Shown: positions 54,184 through 62,439, numbered from the stretch's first letter. The stretch: DNA of 64,000 bases from CAWJHE01 sp963842455 (GCA_963842455.1 CAWJHE010000006.1:186001-250000), one strand, 5' to 3'. Program-made: numbers and translations. Notes: generated by a model not told the origin, from the sequence alone.

Positions 54184-54249
54184 TCATGGCGGCTTACTCG
54201 ATGAACTTAAGGGGTCGGGTTCCTGGGCTGATTTTTCTTCTGGCTGCAT
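54184..54249 (-). CDS. Upstream ORF of corA, EPDP-containing leader peptide (21 residues)
   Basis: ATG 54249 runs to TGA 54184-54186, with GAGAAGGA at 54258-54265 eight bases upstream. The peptide is rich in Glu, Asp, Pro and Ser, with core EEKSAQEPDPL and end KPP. The EPDP tetrapeptide is the same as in the enterobacterial MgtL leader (MEPDPTPLP), where acidic/proline codons destabilise ribosomes at low Mg2+ to switch on mgtA. The position ahead of a Mg2+ transporter gene makes chance unlikely, but translation is unproven. Confidence 0.6.
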   Translation of the reverse strand: MQPEEKSAQEPDPLSSSSKPP

Positions 54250-54273
54250 AAATAAATTCCTTCTCGAATATTG

Positions 54274-54308
54274 AATTAAAAACAAACTCCCCGGAGAGAT
54301 TTGGGGAG
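54274..54308 (-). terminator. Intrinsic terminator inside the corA leader
   Basis: On the minus strand the arms CTCCCC (54303-54308) and GGGGAG (54287-54292) close a 10-base loop. They are followed by UUUGUUUUU (54278-54286). It lies about 150 bases before the corA start, so it would abort transcription unless an alternative structure forms. Confidence 0.75.
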
Positions 54309-54310
54309 GG

Positions 54311-54527
54311 GTAGCACGACATACAAGTGCCAGGAAGCTGTTTTCTAAGCTTTCCTAACCTTGTTTCCTGTTACTCCCATGTGACCTGCGTTTAGGCGCA
54401 TCCGTATGACGGGGAATACCCGAACGCCGGCAAAGGCAGCGAAAGAAATGCCGGTAATCCTTCTGTGTATTGAGGAAATCGTTCGTGTGTGTCATGGGTT
54501 ATCTGTTTCAGAATCCTTTTGATGATA
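54311..54527 (-). ncRNA. Structured 5' leader of corA, candidate metal-sensing element
   Basis: About 215 bases between the predicted transcription start and the terminator contain several stems: ACCGGCA/TGCCGGC near 54429-54455, TGCG/CGCA near 54388-54402, and AGGAA/TTCCT near 54331-54355. The layout (promoter, structured RNA, terminator, transporter gene) is that of a transcription-attenuating riboswitch. A short stretch, ACGCAGGTCACATGGGAG, faintly recalls the M-box core, but I cannot assign a known class. Confidence 0.45.
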
Positions 54528-54533
54528 CTTGTA

Positions 54534-54562
54534 AGTATAGCACTATCTCTTGATCCCGGCAA
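54534..54562 (-). promoter_or_regulatory. Promoter of the corA transcript
   Basis: On the minus strand TTGCCG (54557-54562) and TATACT (54534-54539) are 17 bases apart, giving a start near 54527 and a leader of about 400 bases. Confidence 0.6.
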
Positions 54563-54681
54563 GAATTTTCGATTCTGAGCCAGAGATGTCACGATTCAAT
54601 TGAAACTGCATCTAAGTTGTGTTAAGCTTGGTTACCAATTGATGTGGTGACGAGTATTTGGTAAAGATATGGATTGCCCTT

Positions 54682-54708
54682 TTTACAATCCGTGTGTCTT
54701 GCTATAAT
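54682..54708 (+). promoter_or_regulatory. Promoter of the isocitrate dehydrogenase gene
   Basis: A consensus TATAAT (54703-54708) has TTTACA (54682-54687) 15 bases upstream. The start codon is 40 bases further on. Confidence 0.55.
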
Positions 54709-54748
54709 GTTGGAAGATTTTGGAAATAAAGCCATTGGAGGAACTGTT

Positions 54749-56056
54749 ATGAAATACGACTATAAAAATGTGTTCGTGCCTGAGAACGGCCAGAAGATCG
54801 AACTTATGAATGGTAAATTGCAGGTGCCAGATTTTCCTGTGATTCCCTTTGTAGAAGGTGACGGTACGGGGCGAGATATCTGGCGCGCCTCGATACGGGT
54901 GTTAGATGCAGCCGTAGAAAAAGCTTACCAGGGTAAACGTGCTATCCGGTGGATGGAAGTTTATGCAGGCGAAAAAGCATTTACGCAATTTGGTTCCTGG
55001 CTGCCAGATGAGACGATCCAGGCTTTTGATGAATTTCTGGTAGGGATCAAGGGTCCTCTGACTACCCCAATTGGCGGCGGTATTCGCTCTTTGAATGTTG
55101 CCTTGCGCAAGGCGTTGGATTTATATGTATGCCAGCGTCCCGTTCGTTATTATGCCGGTGTACCTTCACCGGTAAAAAAACCGCAAGATGTTGACATGGT
55201 CGTGTTTCGAGAAAATACGGAAGATATTTATGCTGGCATTGAATTTGAGGAAGGCAGCCAGAAAAACAAACTATTCAAAGAAGTTTTCAAGCAAAACTTC
55301 CCAGATGATTACAAAAAAATGCGATTTCCGGAAAGCGCTGGTATTGGGATAAAACCTGTGTCTAGAGAAGGGACAGAACGACTGGTGCGTGCTGCTATTC
55401 AATGGGCTTTGGATAATAACCGCCGTAATATTACCCTGGTTCATAAAGGGAATATTATGAAATATACCGAAGGCGCCTTCCGAAATTGGGGCTATGAGCT
55501 GGCTGAACGGGAATTCTCGGATAGGGTTTATACCTGGGCGCAGTGGGAGCGAACCAAAGATGCACAGGGTGAAGAGGCAGCCAATGCGGAGCAAGATGCT
55601 AATCTGAAGGCTGGAAAATTGCTCATCAAAGATGTCATCGCCGATATCGTCTTCCAACAAACCATAACCCGGGCGCGGGAATTTGATATTTTAGCCACCA
55701 TGAATTTGAACGGTGATTACCTCTCGGATGCCCTGGCGGCTCAAGTTGGTGGGATTGGTATTGCTCCTGGTGGAAATATCAATTACACCACAGGACATGC
55801 CGTATTTGAGGCGACCCATGGTACGGCCCCCAAGTATGCTGATAAGGATGTGGTAAATCCAGGCTCGGTGATCTTGTCTGGTGAAATGATGCTACGCTAC
55901 ATGGGCTGGCACCAGGCCGCAGATTTGATTGTGCGTGGGATGGAAGGTGCGATCGCAGCTAAAACAGTGACATACGATTTCCATCGTATGATGGATGGGG
56001 CAACCTTGCTTAAGTGTTCGGAATTTGGGGATGCAGTAATCCGCAATATGGATTAA
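54749..56056 (+). CDS. icd: Isocitrate dehydrogenase (NADP-dependent type)
   Basis: This TCA-cycle enzyme of about 435 residues closely matches E. coli Icd. It has IPFVEGDGTGRDIW, GPLTTPIGGGIRSLNVALR (with the regulatory Ser of the family), VVFRENTEDIYAGIE, VHKGNIMKYTEGAF, MNLNGDYLSDALAAQVGG and ATHGTAPKYADKDVVNPGS. I start at ATG 54749 with GGAGG upstream; an earlier ATG overlaps the promoter. Monocistronic, with its own promoter and terminator. Confidence 0.95.
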   Translation: MKYDYKNVFVPENGQKIELMNGKLQVPDFPVIPFVEGDGTGRDIWRASIRVLDAAVEKAYQGKRAIRWMEVYAGEKAFTQFGSWLPDETIQAFDEFLVGIKGPLTTPIGGGIRSLNVALRKALDLYVCQRPVRYYAGVPSPVKKPQDVDMVVFRENTEDIYAGIEFEEGSQKNKLFKEVFKQNFPDDYKKMRFPESAGIGIKPVSREGTERLVRAAIQWALDNNRRNITLVHKGNIMKYTEGAFRNWGYELAEREFSDRVYTWAQWERTKDAQGEEAANAEQDANLKAGKLLIKDVIADIVFQQTITRAREFDILATMNLNGDYLSDALAAQVGGIGIAPGGNINYTTGHAVFEATHGTAPKYADKDVVNPGSVILSGEMMLRYMGWHQAADLIVRGMEGAIAAKTVTYDFHRMMDGATLLKCSEFGDAVIRNMD

Positions 56057-56091
56057 TTCCAGATCTTGGTAACGATAATTTGAAGAAAGAA

Positions 56092-56114
56092 AAAGCCCCC
56101 GATTTGGGGGCTTT
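56092..56114. terminator. Bidirectional intrinsic terminator
   Basis: A perfect 9-bp stem (AAAGCCCCC with GGGGGCTTT) has a 5-base loop and lies between the convergent isocitrate dehydrogenase and cytochrome c genes. A-rich and T-containing flanks suit both directions. Confidence 0.82.
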
Positions 56115-56147
56115 GTAATTTAGGGGGCAGCGAGTGCTGCGGATGGG

Positions 56148-57356
56148 CTAATAAGGCACAGGTGTTGATGTTGGTTCAGCCGGTAATGCCTCAACAGGCG
56201 CCACACTATCCACCGGGGCCAAGGCTGCAGCGTCTGCGGCGGTATTTGGGGCTCCTCCCAGGACCCAGCGTTCCAAGATTTCAATTAGCTCAGGTTTGAG
56301 AGCCTTGGTTGGGGGCATTGGACCACCAGCCTCGATATCTTCACGATGGATCATCCGTATCAGATTGTTATTCAGGTCGCCTGGGATGATATTAGGAGCA
56401 TTGTCTCCTGTTTCCATGACCTCCTGGTAAGTTTGCATCAAATAGTTCTGATTTTCTTTGCCTGGGCGATGGCATGAGATGCAATAGCGTTTAAAGATTG
56501 CAGCAATATGCACTTCGTATGACGGAATTTCATCAGGACCTAAAGCGGGGATAGCGGAAGCCTGAGCAGCCTCTTCGGGAATCTCGGCGCGATCATCCCA
56601 GGTATAACGCATGAATGCGACAATCGCCTCGATCTCACCCGGACCTAATTCGCCGCCATAGGCCCTGCTGAAGGGCGGCATGCCCAGTGATGGTTGTCCA
56701 AACGAGGTAATATTGAACAAGGTCTCATCACTGCGGGTATACATCTCGTCCTGGCTGTTGATTGGTTTTACAATCACACCTTCAAGCCCTTCGACGCCAA
56801 TAATCTCACCGCCCTCGCCATCGGCGCCGTGACATTCAACGCACTGAATAGAGTATAAATCGGTTCCAGCTATAATCTTTTCGGTGATGGTAGATGCCAG
56901 CGTGCCGGTTTCTTCTTGAGGGGGAGTGGTAGCAGCAGCCAAGATTGTTAATCCCACAATCCCAGCCACGATGATGCTCATAAATGTAATGCCAAATTTC
57001 CTTTTGCTCCAATGACGATGAGGATTTCGATCGATAAAAGGGAGAAGAAATAATGCTGCAACTGCCAGGCCAGGAAGGATTGCCGTCCCTACCCATTCGA
57101 TTTCGCCCGGAAAATATTTTAGCATTTGGAACAGGAAAAGGAAATACCATTCTGGGCGAGGAATGTAGGAAGAATCATTGGGGTCAGCTTTGGGTTCATT
57201 GGCCACACCTACAAAGATTGCCAAACCCAACAGAAGTAAAAAAAATGCAAAAGATACGATTAAATCTTTATAAATAATATCAGGGAAGAACTTTACACCC
57301 TTTTGTTTTGCCTGGTAATATTTTTCCAGATATTTTTTCTTGTTTTCTTCGTTCAT
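56148..57356 (-). CDS. Cytochrome b/b6 C-terminal (subunit IV) domain fused to diheme cytochrome c
   Basis: This 402-residue protein of the quinol:cytochrome c reductase has two parts. Residues 1-145 are subunit IV-like, with three membrane helices and the Qo-site motif RPEWYFLFLFQMLKYFPG. Residues about 150-375 hold two cytochrome c modules with CVECH and CISCH heme sites and Met-bearing loops (GMPPFSR, GGPMPPTKA). The last 30 residues are Ala/Pro-rich. It is third in a rieske-cytb-cytc operon. Subunit IV-cytochrome c fusions are known in the QcrC of Gram-positives; two hemes is a variant. Confidence 0.9.
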   Translation of the reverse strand: MNEENKKKYLEKYYQAKQKGVKFFPDIIYKDLIVSFAFFLLLLGLAIFVGVANEPKADPNDSSYIPRPEWYFLFLFQMLKYFPGEIEWVGTAILPGLAVAALFLLPFIDRNPHRHWSKRKFGITFMSIIVAGIVGLTILAAATTPPQEETGTLASTITEKIIAGTDLYSIQCVECHGADGEGGEIIGVEGLEGVIVKPINSQDEMYTRSDETLFNITSFGQPSLGMPPFSRAYGGELGPGEIEAIVAFMRYTWDDRAEIPEEAAQASAIPALGPDEIPSYEVHIAAIFKRYCISCHRPGKENQNYLMQTYQEVMETGDNAPNIIPGDLNNNLIRMIHREDIEAGGPMPPTKALKPELIEILERWVLGGAPNTAADAAALAPVDSVAPVEALPAEPTSTPVPY

Positions 57357-57374
57357 GGGTGTGCTCCTTGTACC

Positions 57375-58034
57375 TTAGTCGTCTTTTCCTGGGATCATCG
57401 AAATGCCTAAGCGGATGATAAGATACATATGGATCCCAATCGTCAAGGCAATAATAGCTGGGAGGAACCAAATGTGTACTGAGAAGAAGCGTGCCAGGGT
57501 TACTGCACTAAGATCTGGACCGCCTCTCAGAACACTGAGGATGAATTCTCCTATAAATGGCACTGTGCCAGCGATTTGTGTCCCAACTGTTGTAGCCCAG
57601 TAAGCTTTTTGGTTCCAGGGTAGAAGGTATCCAGTGAAACCCATCCCTAAAGTGGCGAGAAAAAGCAATACGCCGGTTAACCAGGTGAGCTCCCGCGGAT
57701 ATTTATAGGCTGCATAAAAGAATGTGCGCAGCATGTGGGCAAAAACTATGAGGACCATCAGAGTAGCCCCCCAATGATGAATGCCGCGGATCAGCCAGCC
57801 AAAATTGACGCCAGTCATGATGTATTGGATGCTGTCATAGGCGTGATCTGGGGAAGGTACATAATAGACTGTTAGAAAGATTCCTGTGATTCCTTGCATT
57901 ACAAAGAGAAACAGGCTGGCGCTTCCCAGGGTGAACCACCAGTTCACTTTAGGTACTTTTCTATCAAGCACGGTATTGTAGATGGCTGTTAAACCAAGAC
58001 GTTCGTCTAACCACTCCATAATTTTGTTTGCCAT
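57375..58034 (-). CDS. qcrB: Cytochrome b6-like subunit of quinol:cytochrome c reductase
   Basis: This 219-residue protein is the four-helix N-terminal half of cytochrome b. The four heme-ligand histidines are in IHHWGATLMVLIVFAHML and FSVHIWFLPAIIALTIGIHMY. GFTGYLLPWNQKAYWATTVG is the conserved helix C/Qo region. The missing C-terminal half is supplied by the next gene, as in b6f-type complexes. It starts two bases after the Rieske stop. Confidence 0.94.
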   Translation of the reverse strand: MANKIMEWLDERLGLTAIYNTVLDRKVPKVNWWFTLGSASLFLFVMQGITGIFLTVYYVPSPDHAYDSIQYIMTGVNFGWLIRGIHHWGATLMVLIVFAHMLRTFFYAAYKYPRELTWLTGVLLFLATLGMGFTGYLLPWNQKAYWATTVGTQIAGTVPFIGEFILSVLRGGPDLSAVTLARFFSVHIWFLPAIIALTIGIHMYLIIRLGISMIPGKDD

Positions 58035-58036
58035 GG

Positions 58037-58522
58037 TTACCCTTCCAATAGTCGGATGGACAAAATTCCTTCTTCGATTTTTGTTTCATATCTGTCCAAG
58101 GCTCTAGGAGCTGGACCGGCAGTTACTTCGCCGCCTATTGCAAAATGACCGTCGTGACAGGGGCAGATATATTCCTGCAAATCATCATGCCAGGTAACTC
58201 GACAACTGAGATGTGTGCAAACATTGGATATCACAGTCACTTCAGTTTCATCCAGACGCCAGACATAAACGCCATAACTATTGACCGTTTTTTCCCAACC
58301 ATTTATTTTTGATCGGGTGAAACTGAATGGGGTCGGAACACCAACAGGGTAATTCTCAAGTGGACCTAATTGAATCCATGCATCCGTGGCTTTATTTTTT
58401 AATGCGGGAGATAATAGATAACTAATTGCGGGTAATCCAACGACAGCCCCCATGATTGTGCCCAAGATGCCTGTAGCAAATGTCACAAAGTCTTTGCGGC
58501 TCATGTGATAGGATTTTGCCAT
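58037..58522 (-). CDS. qcrA: Rieske iron-sulfur protein of quinol:cytochrome c reductase
   Basis: This 161-residue protein has an N-terminal anchor preceded by SRKDF, a Tat-like motif. The Rieske cluster is bound by CTHLSCRVTW and CPCHDGHFAIGG. AGGAGG lies just before the ATG. First gene of the operon. Confidence 0.94.
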   Translation of the reverse strand: MAKSYHMSRKDFVTFATGILGTIMGAVVGLPAISYLLSPALKNKATDAWIQLGPLENYPVGVPTPFSFTRSKINGWEKTVNSYGVYVWRLDETEVTVISNVCTHLSCRVTWHDDLQEYICPCHDGHFAIGGEVTAGPAPRALDRYETKIEEGILSIRLLEG

Positions 58523-58846
58523 AAATTCCTCCTTGGCGATAAGTTTGGAATGATCAGGACATGTATTATATCTGTAGTTTTAAGTACAGGCTTCTGAAAT
58601 TTTACCGTTTTCTGGTTCGAATTTCAAGCATCACGGAATTCTTGCCTTATTTCAGACTTTAGCCTTAGTATGAATTATAGATTGAAACTTGGAATATTGA
58701 TGAGGATAACTGAAACGAATATTGCATGATGATTGTCACTTCCATTTGGGTTAAAATAAATGGGATAATGTATACTATTCTTTAGTAGTGTGTAGATCAA
58801 TAAATTCTGAATTACCCGACTAAATTACCATATGGAGGAGGCGTTC
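58523..58846. other. Divergent control region between qcrA and sdhC
   Basis: This 324-base gap has no gene. Toward qcrA a consensus TATAAT lies at 58565-58570 (minus strand), next to the inverted repeat CTGTA-N8-TACAG (58572-58589). Toward sdhC there is TATACT at 58771-58776 with only a weak -35. Nothing else is clear. Confidence 0.5.
58572..58589. promoter_or_regulatory. Inverted repeat beside the qcrA -10 box
   Basis: CTGTA-N8-TACAG lies directly upstream of the minus-strand TATAAT, between -10 and -35, a normal repressor position. The regulator is unknown. Confidence 0.35.
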
Positions 58847-59233
58847 ATGGCTCTTAAGCGAAATGTTGGGTGGAGAGGATTGTTTTACAAAGGAGGGGGA
58901 CCGATGCTTTCTTGGGGGCTGCATCGCATCGGCGGAGTGGCGATTGTTGTTTTTGTGGGCTTGCATGTGTTAGCATCCTTTTTCATGCAGCAATTTGGCA
59001 GCGATTTAGCCACCACCATCAACATTATCTATGAATCGATTTACTTTCAAGTAGTTATTTATTTTGTTGTACTTTTTCATGTTCTCAATGGTTTGCGAAT
59101 AGTTATCTTAGATACCTGGCCTCAAATTTTGGAGTATCAACGTGAAGCCATCTGGCTACAATGGTTAATCTTTATCCCAATATATGGTTTAACCATCTTC
59201 ATCATGATATCCCGGGCAATTAGCGGGAGCTAG
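58847..59233 (+). CDS. sdhC: Succinate dehydrogenase membrane anchor, cytochrome b subunit
   Basis: This protein of about 128 residues has three hydrophobic helices. LSWGLHRIGGVAIVVFVGLHVL carries candidate quinone-site and heme-ligand residues, and LFHVLNGLRIVILD is typical of SdhC. The ATG 58847 follows GGAGGAGG; the ATG at 58832 lies in that site and is not used. First gene of sdhCDAB. Confidence 0.9.
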   Translation: MALKRNVGWRGLFYKGGGPMLSWGLHRIGGVAIVVFVGLHVLASFFMQQFGSDLATTINIIYESIYFQVVIYFVVLFHVLNGLRIVILDTWPQILEYQREAIWLQWLIFIPIYGLTIFIMISRAISGS

Positions 59234-59259
59234 CCAGGAGTTAGAAGGGAGAGTGCTAA

Positions 59260-59682
59260 ATGAGTTCACGACCAGCTCCACAAATTGGCTTTAGTTTTGA
59301 ATATTTGATGTGGATCTTTACTCGCATCTCTGGCATCGCCTTGATACTATTGGCGGTCATTGGGATTTCTGCAGCTTTTATCATGGGGGCCAGGACCCAG
59401 TTGGATGTTGGTACCTTAATGCGTTGGACGTTTTTTCCAAATCCGAACCATGTGGTTAACAGCGATATACCGGATGTGACCATAGGTTGGGCGAACGCCT
59501 ACTGGCAAATCATGCAGATGCTGGTGATCTTCTTTGGCGGTACGCATGGGATCAATGGCATTCGAATGGTTATTGAGGACTATGTAGGCGCTTCCTGGTT
59601 GCGTATTTTTTTGAGAAGCTTCTTATTCCTTGTATGGCTATTTATGATGCTTTTAGCCGTGTACGTTATTCTGGCTTCGTGA
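59260..59682 (+). CDS. sdhD: Succinate dehydrogenase membrane anchor subunit
   Basis: This 140-residue protein has three hydrophobic helices (RISGIALILLAVIGISAAF). MLVIFFGGTHGINGIRMVIEDY holds the conserved His and Arg. It lies 26 bases after sdhC and 16 before sdhA. Confidence 0.87.
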   Translation: MSSRPAPQIGFSFEYLMWIFTRISGIALILLAVIGISAAFIMGARTQLDVGTLMRWTFFPNPNHVVNSDIPDVTIGWANAYWQIMQMLVIFFGGTHGINGIRMVIEDYVGASWLRIFLRSFLFLVWLFMMLLAVYVILAS

Positions 59683-59698
59683 CGATGGGAGTAGATCT

Positions 59699-61492
59699 AT
59701 GAATAATTATCATCAATTCGATGTTGTGGTTGTTGGAGCAGGCGGTGCTGGTTTAATGGCTGCCTTATATGCCTCTCGATCAGCCAGCACAGCGGTTCTC
59801 AGTAAGTTATACCCCACACGTTCCCACACAGGTACTGCTCAGGGTGGTGTTGGCGCTGCCCTGGGAAATATTGAGGAAGATCATCCAGAATGGCATACAT
59901 TTGATACGGTAAAGGGTAGTGATTACCTGGGAGACCAGGACGCGATTCAATTCATGTGCGAAGAAGCTGTTCAAGCTGTTTATGAACTAGAACACATGGG
60001 GTTGCCTTTTTCACGCACTTCCTCCGGTCGTATCGCCCAGAGACCTTTTGGCGGGCATACCAATAATATAACGGGTAAACCTGTCCCACGGGCATGCTAT
60101 GCTGCTGATCGCACTGGACATATGATTCTTCAGACCCTTTACCAACAATGCATCAAAAATCATGTGAATTTCTATGATGAGTTCCAGGTGATTGATCTTT
60201 TGCTTGTGAACGGTTCAGCTGCTGGTGTGGTAGCTCTGGAGCTGGCGACGGGTGAATTGCATGTTTTCCATGCTAAGTCGGTGATTTTTGCTACGGGTGG
60301 CCATGGCAGAATCTGGGAAATTACTTCCAATGCTTATTCATACACCGGTGATGGCGTCGCGATAACCATGCGGCGCGGTATTCCTGCGCAGGATATGGAG
60401 TTTTTCCAGTTCCATCCTACCGGCATCTACAAATTGGGCATCTTGATCACTGAGGGGGTACGCGGCGAAGGTGGTATCCTGGTCAATGACAAGGGAGAGC
60501 GATTTATGCTGCGTTACGCCCCGAATGTCAAAGACCTGGCGTCGCGGGATGTTATTAGCCGTTCTATGTATCTTGAGATGCGGGAAGGTCGCGGCATTGG
60601 CGGAAAAAGATATCTCTACCTGGATATGCGACCCGAGACGGTCAATCATTATGCAGCCCAAGATGGACGAAGGCGTCCAGACGGCTCACCTTATGTGGTC
60701 ACCGGGGAAGAATTACTGGCGAAATTACCGGATATCGTCGATTTTGCTCGTACCTACCTGGGCGTGGACCCGGTAGCTCAACCGATGCCGGTACAGCCGA
60801 CAGCACACTATGCGATGGGTGGTATCCCGACGGATAAATTCGGACGGGTTGTGATCGATGAGATCAATACAGTTCTTCCAGGTTTGTATGCGGCAGGCGA
60901 GGTTGCTTGTGTTTCTGTGCATGGCGCAAACCGGTTGGGAACCAACTCCTTGTTAGACTTGATTGTTTTCGGGAAATATGCTGGTTTACAGGCGGCGGAA
61001 TTTGCCAATGGGGCGGCGCTCCAATCATTACCTGCGGACGCAATGGATTTTGCTCACCAGCAGATCGACCAGATTCTTAACCTCAATGGCAGTGAGAGTG
61101 TCTCGGATATTGCTCGGGAGATGAAGAGTGTGATGTTTGATCATGTTGGCGTTTTCAGGATTGAGGAAGGAATGGTCCAGGCTCTGGAAACAGTTCGAGA
61201 GCTTCAACAGCGTCTGAAAAAAGTGCGTAAACCGGATAGTGGCAAGATTTTTAACACAGAAATGTTGAATATTTGGGAGCTGAACAATTTGCTTGAGTTG
61301 GCAGAAGTGACAGCAGTTTCCGCTCTAACCCGAAAGGAAAGCCGCGGGGCGCATGCTCGAGAAGATTATCCCAAGCGTGACGATGCCAACTGGCTAAAGC
61401 ATACTCTGGCTTGGAAGGAAGGCAACCAGGTGAAACTAAGCTATAAACCGGTTGTGATTTCCAAGTTTCAACCAAAAGAACGAGTTTATTAG
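59699..61492 (+). CDS. sdhA: Succinate dehydrogenase flavoprotein subunit
   Basis: This 597-residue flavoprotein has VVVGAGGAGLMAALYA (FAD), SHTGTAQGGVGAALGN with the His for covalent FAD, QFHPTGIYKLGILITEGVRGEGG, and RLGTNSLLDLIVFGKYAG. The C-terminal helical domain carries SRGAHAREDYPKRDDANW. Catalytic residues are all present. It oxidises succinate to fumarate and feeds electrons to SdhB. Confidence 0.96.
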   Translation: MNNYHQFDVVVVGAGGAGLMAALYASRSASTAVLSKLYPTRSHTGTAQGGVGAALGNIEEDHPEWHTFDTVKGSDYLGDQDAIQFMCEEAVQAVYELEHMGLPFSRTSSGRIAQRPFGGHTNNITGKPVPRACYAADRTGHMILQTLYQQCIKNHVNFYDEFQVIDLLLVNGSAAGVVALELATGELHVFHAKSVIFATGGHGRIWEITSNAYSYTGDGVAITMRRGIPAQDMEFFQFHPTGIYKLGILITEGVRGEGGILVNDKGERFMLRYAPNVKDLASRDVISRSMYLEMREGRGIGGKRYLYLDMRPETVNHYAAQDGRRRPDGSPYVVTGEELLAKLPDIVDFARTYLGVDPVAQPMPVQPTAHYAMGGIPTDKFGRVVIDEINTVLPGLYAAGEVACVSVHGANRLGTNSLLDLIVFGKYAGLQAAEFANGAALQSLPADAMDFAHQQIDQILNLNGSESVSDIAREMKSVMFDHVGVFRIEEGMVQALETVRELQQRLKKVRKPDSGKIFNTEMLNIWELNNLLELAEVTAVSALTRKESRGAHAREDYPKRDDANWLKHTLAWKEGNQVKLSYKPVVISKFQPKERVY

Positions 61493-61507
61493 GCGAAGGA
61501 GGCAACC

Positions 61508-62212
61508 ATGCAGGTTACTCTAAAAATCTTTCGATATAACCCTGAAAAAGACAAGAAACCTCATTACGAAACCTACCAGCTGGATGCTGAGCCGACCGAT
61601 AGAGTTCTGGATCTGTTGGAATATGTAAAAGGTTATCACGATGGGACGTTGTCCTTCAGGCGCTCTTGCGCACACGGGGTGTGCGGTTCTGATGCGATGC
61701 GGATCAATGGGCGTAACCGACTGGCCTGTAAACTGCTCGTGAAGGATTTGGGGACAAATAAAATAACTGTAGAGCCAATCCTGGGATTACGTGTCATCAA
61801 AGATCTTTTCGTAGATATGGAACCATTTTTTGAGCATTACCGCTCTGTCATGCCATTTTTGGTAAACAATGATCCGCCGCCCCAAAAAGAAAGGCTGCAG
61901 AGCATAGAGGAACGAGAACGGTTTGATGACACCACGAAATGTATTTTGTGCGCAGCCTGTACAACCTCCTGTCCTTCCTTCTGGTCGAATGATCAATATG
62001 TTGGACCGGCAGCCATGGTGACAGCTCACCGCTTTATTTTTGATAGCCGTGATCAGGCAGGTTCCGAGCGCCTAAAAATCTTAAATGATCAATTTGGGGT
62101 CTATCGCTGCCATACAATTTTTAACTGCACCGATGCATGTCCGCGTGAAATTCAAGTGACCAAAGCGATCGGGGAATTAAAACGGGCAATTGCAACGGGT
62201 CGAATCGATTGA
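61508..62212 (+). CDS. sdhB: Succinate dehydrogenase iron-sulfur subunit
   Basis: This 234-residue protein has three Fe-S clusters. The 2Fe-2S is bound by RRSCAHGVCGSDAMRING (with Asp in the third position, as in E. coli) plus RLACKLL. The 4Fe-4S is in CILCAACTTSCPSFW, and the 3Fe-4S/4Fe-4S region is in CHTIFNCTDACPREI. It ends the sdhCDAB operon. Confidence 0.95.
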   Translation: MQVTLKIFRYNPEKDKKPHYETYQLDAEPTDRVLDLLEYVKGYHDGTLSFRRSCAHGVCGSDAMRINGRNRLACKLLVKDLGTNKITVEPILGLRVIKDLFVDMEPFFEHYRSVMPFLVNNDPPPQKERLQSIEERERFDDTTKCILCAACTTSCPSFWSNDQYVGPAAMVTAHRFIFDSRDQAGSERLKILNDQFGVYRCHTIFNCTDACPREIQVTKAIGELKRAIATGRID

Positions 62213-62228
62213 GTAGATAAATTTAGCC

Positions 62229-62257
62229 TTGTTATAGCAGATTCAAAATGCTATAAT
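62229..62257 (+). promoter_or_regulatory. Promoter of tRNA-Arg
   Basis: TTGTTA (62229-62234) and consensus TATAAT (62252-62257) are 17 bases apart, ending ten bases before the tRNA. Confidence 0.75.
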
Positions 62258-62267
62258 CAATCCGCTC

Positions 62268-62340
62268 GCCCCAGTAGCTCAATGGACAGAGCGAGGCTCT
62301 CCTAAGGCCGAGGTTGTGGGTTCGATTCCCACCTGGGGCT
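62268..62340 (+). tRNA. tRNA-Arg (anticodon CCT)
   Basis: The cloverleaf has acceptor GCCCCAG/CTGGGGC, D-stem GCTC/GAGC, anticodon loop CTCCTAA and T-arm GTGGG-TTCGATT-CCCAC. The anticodon stem has a U-G next to the loop and an A-G mismatch at its base. CCA is not encoded. Confidence 0.92.
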
Positions 62341-62439
62341 CTAGTCGTTGGGTTTTACGTGGTTCGATGCACGTGGAACCCGTTCTTGTTTTCGCCCACG
62401 AACAAATGTCTTTAGATTACCTGAAAATTGGAGAAAACC

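Noticed and set aside
54345..54380. Second short ORF (11 codons) in the corA leader
   Set aside because: Only a weak AGG precedes it and it lies inside the structured part; no motif supports translation.
54311..54527. Naming the corA leader an M-box riboswitch
   Set aside because: Only a short stretch looks similar and the conserved flanks and pairing partners are not evident; left as an unassigned structured leader.
58572..58589. LexA-like box before qcrA
   Set aside because: The spacing is CTGT-N10-ACAG, not the N8 of the LexA consensus; kept only as an unassigned inverted repeat.
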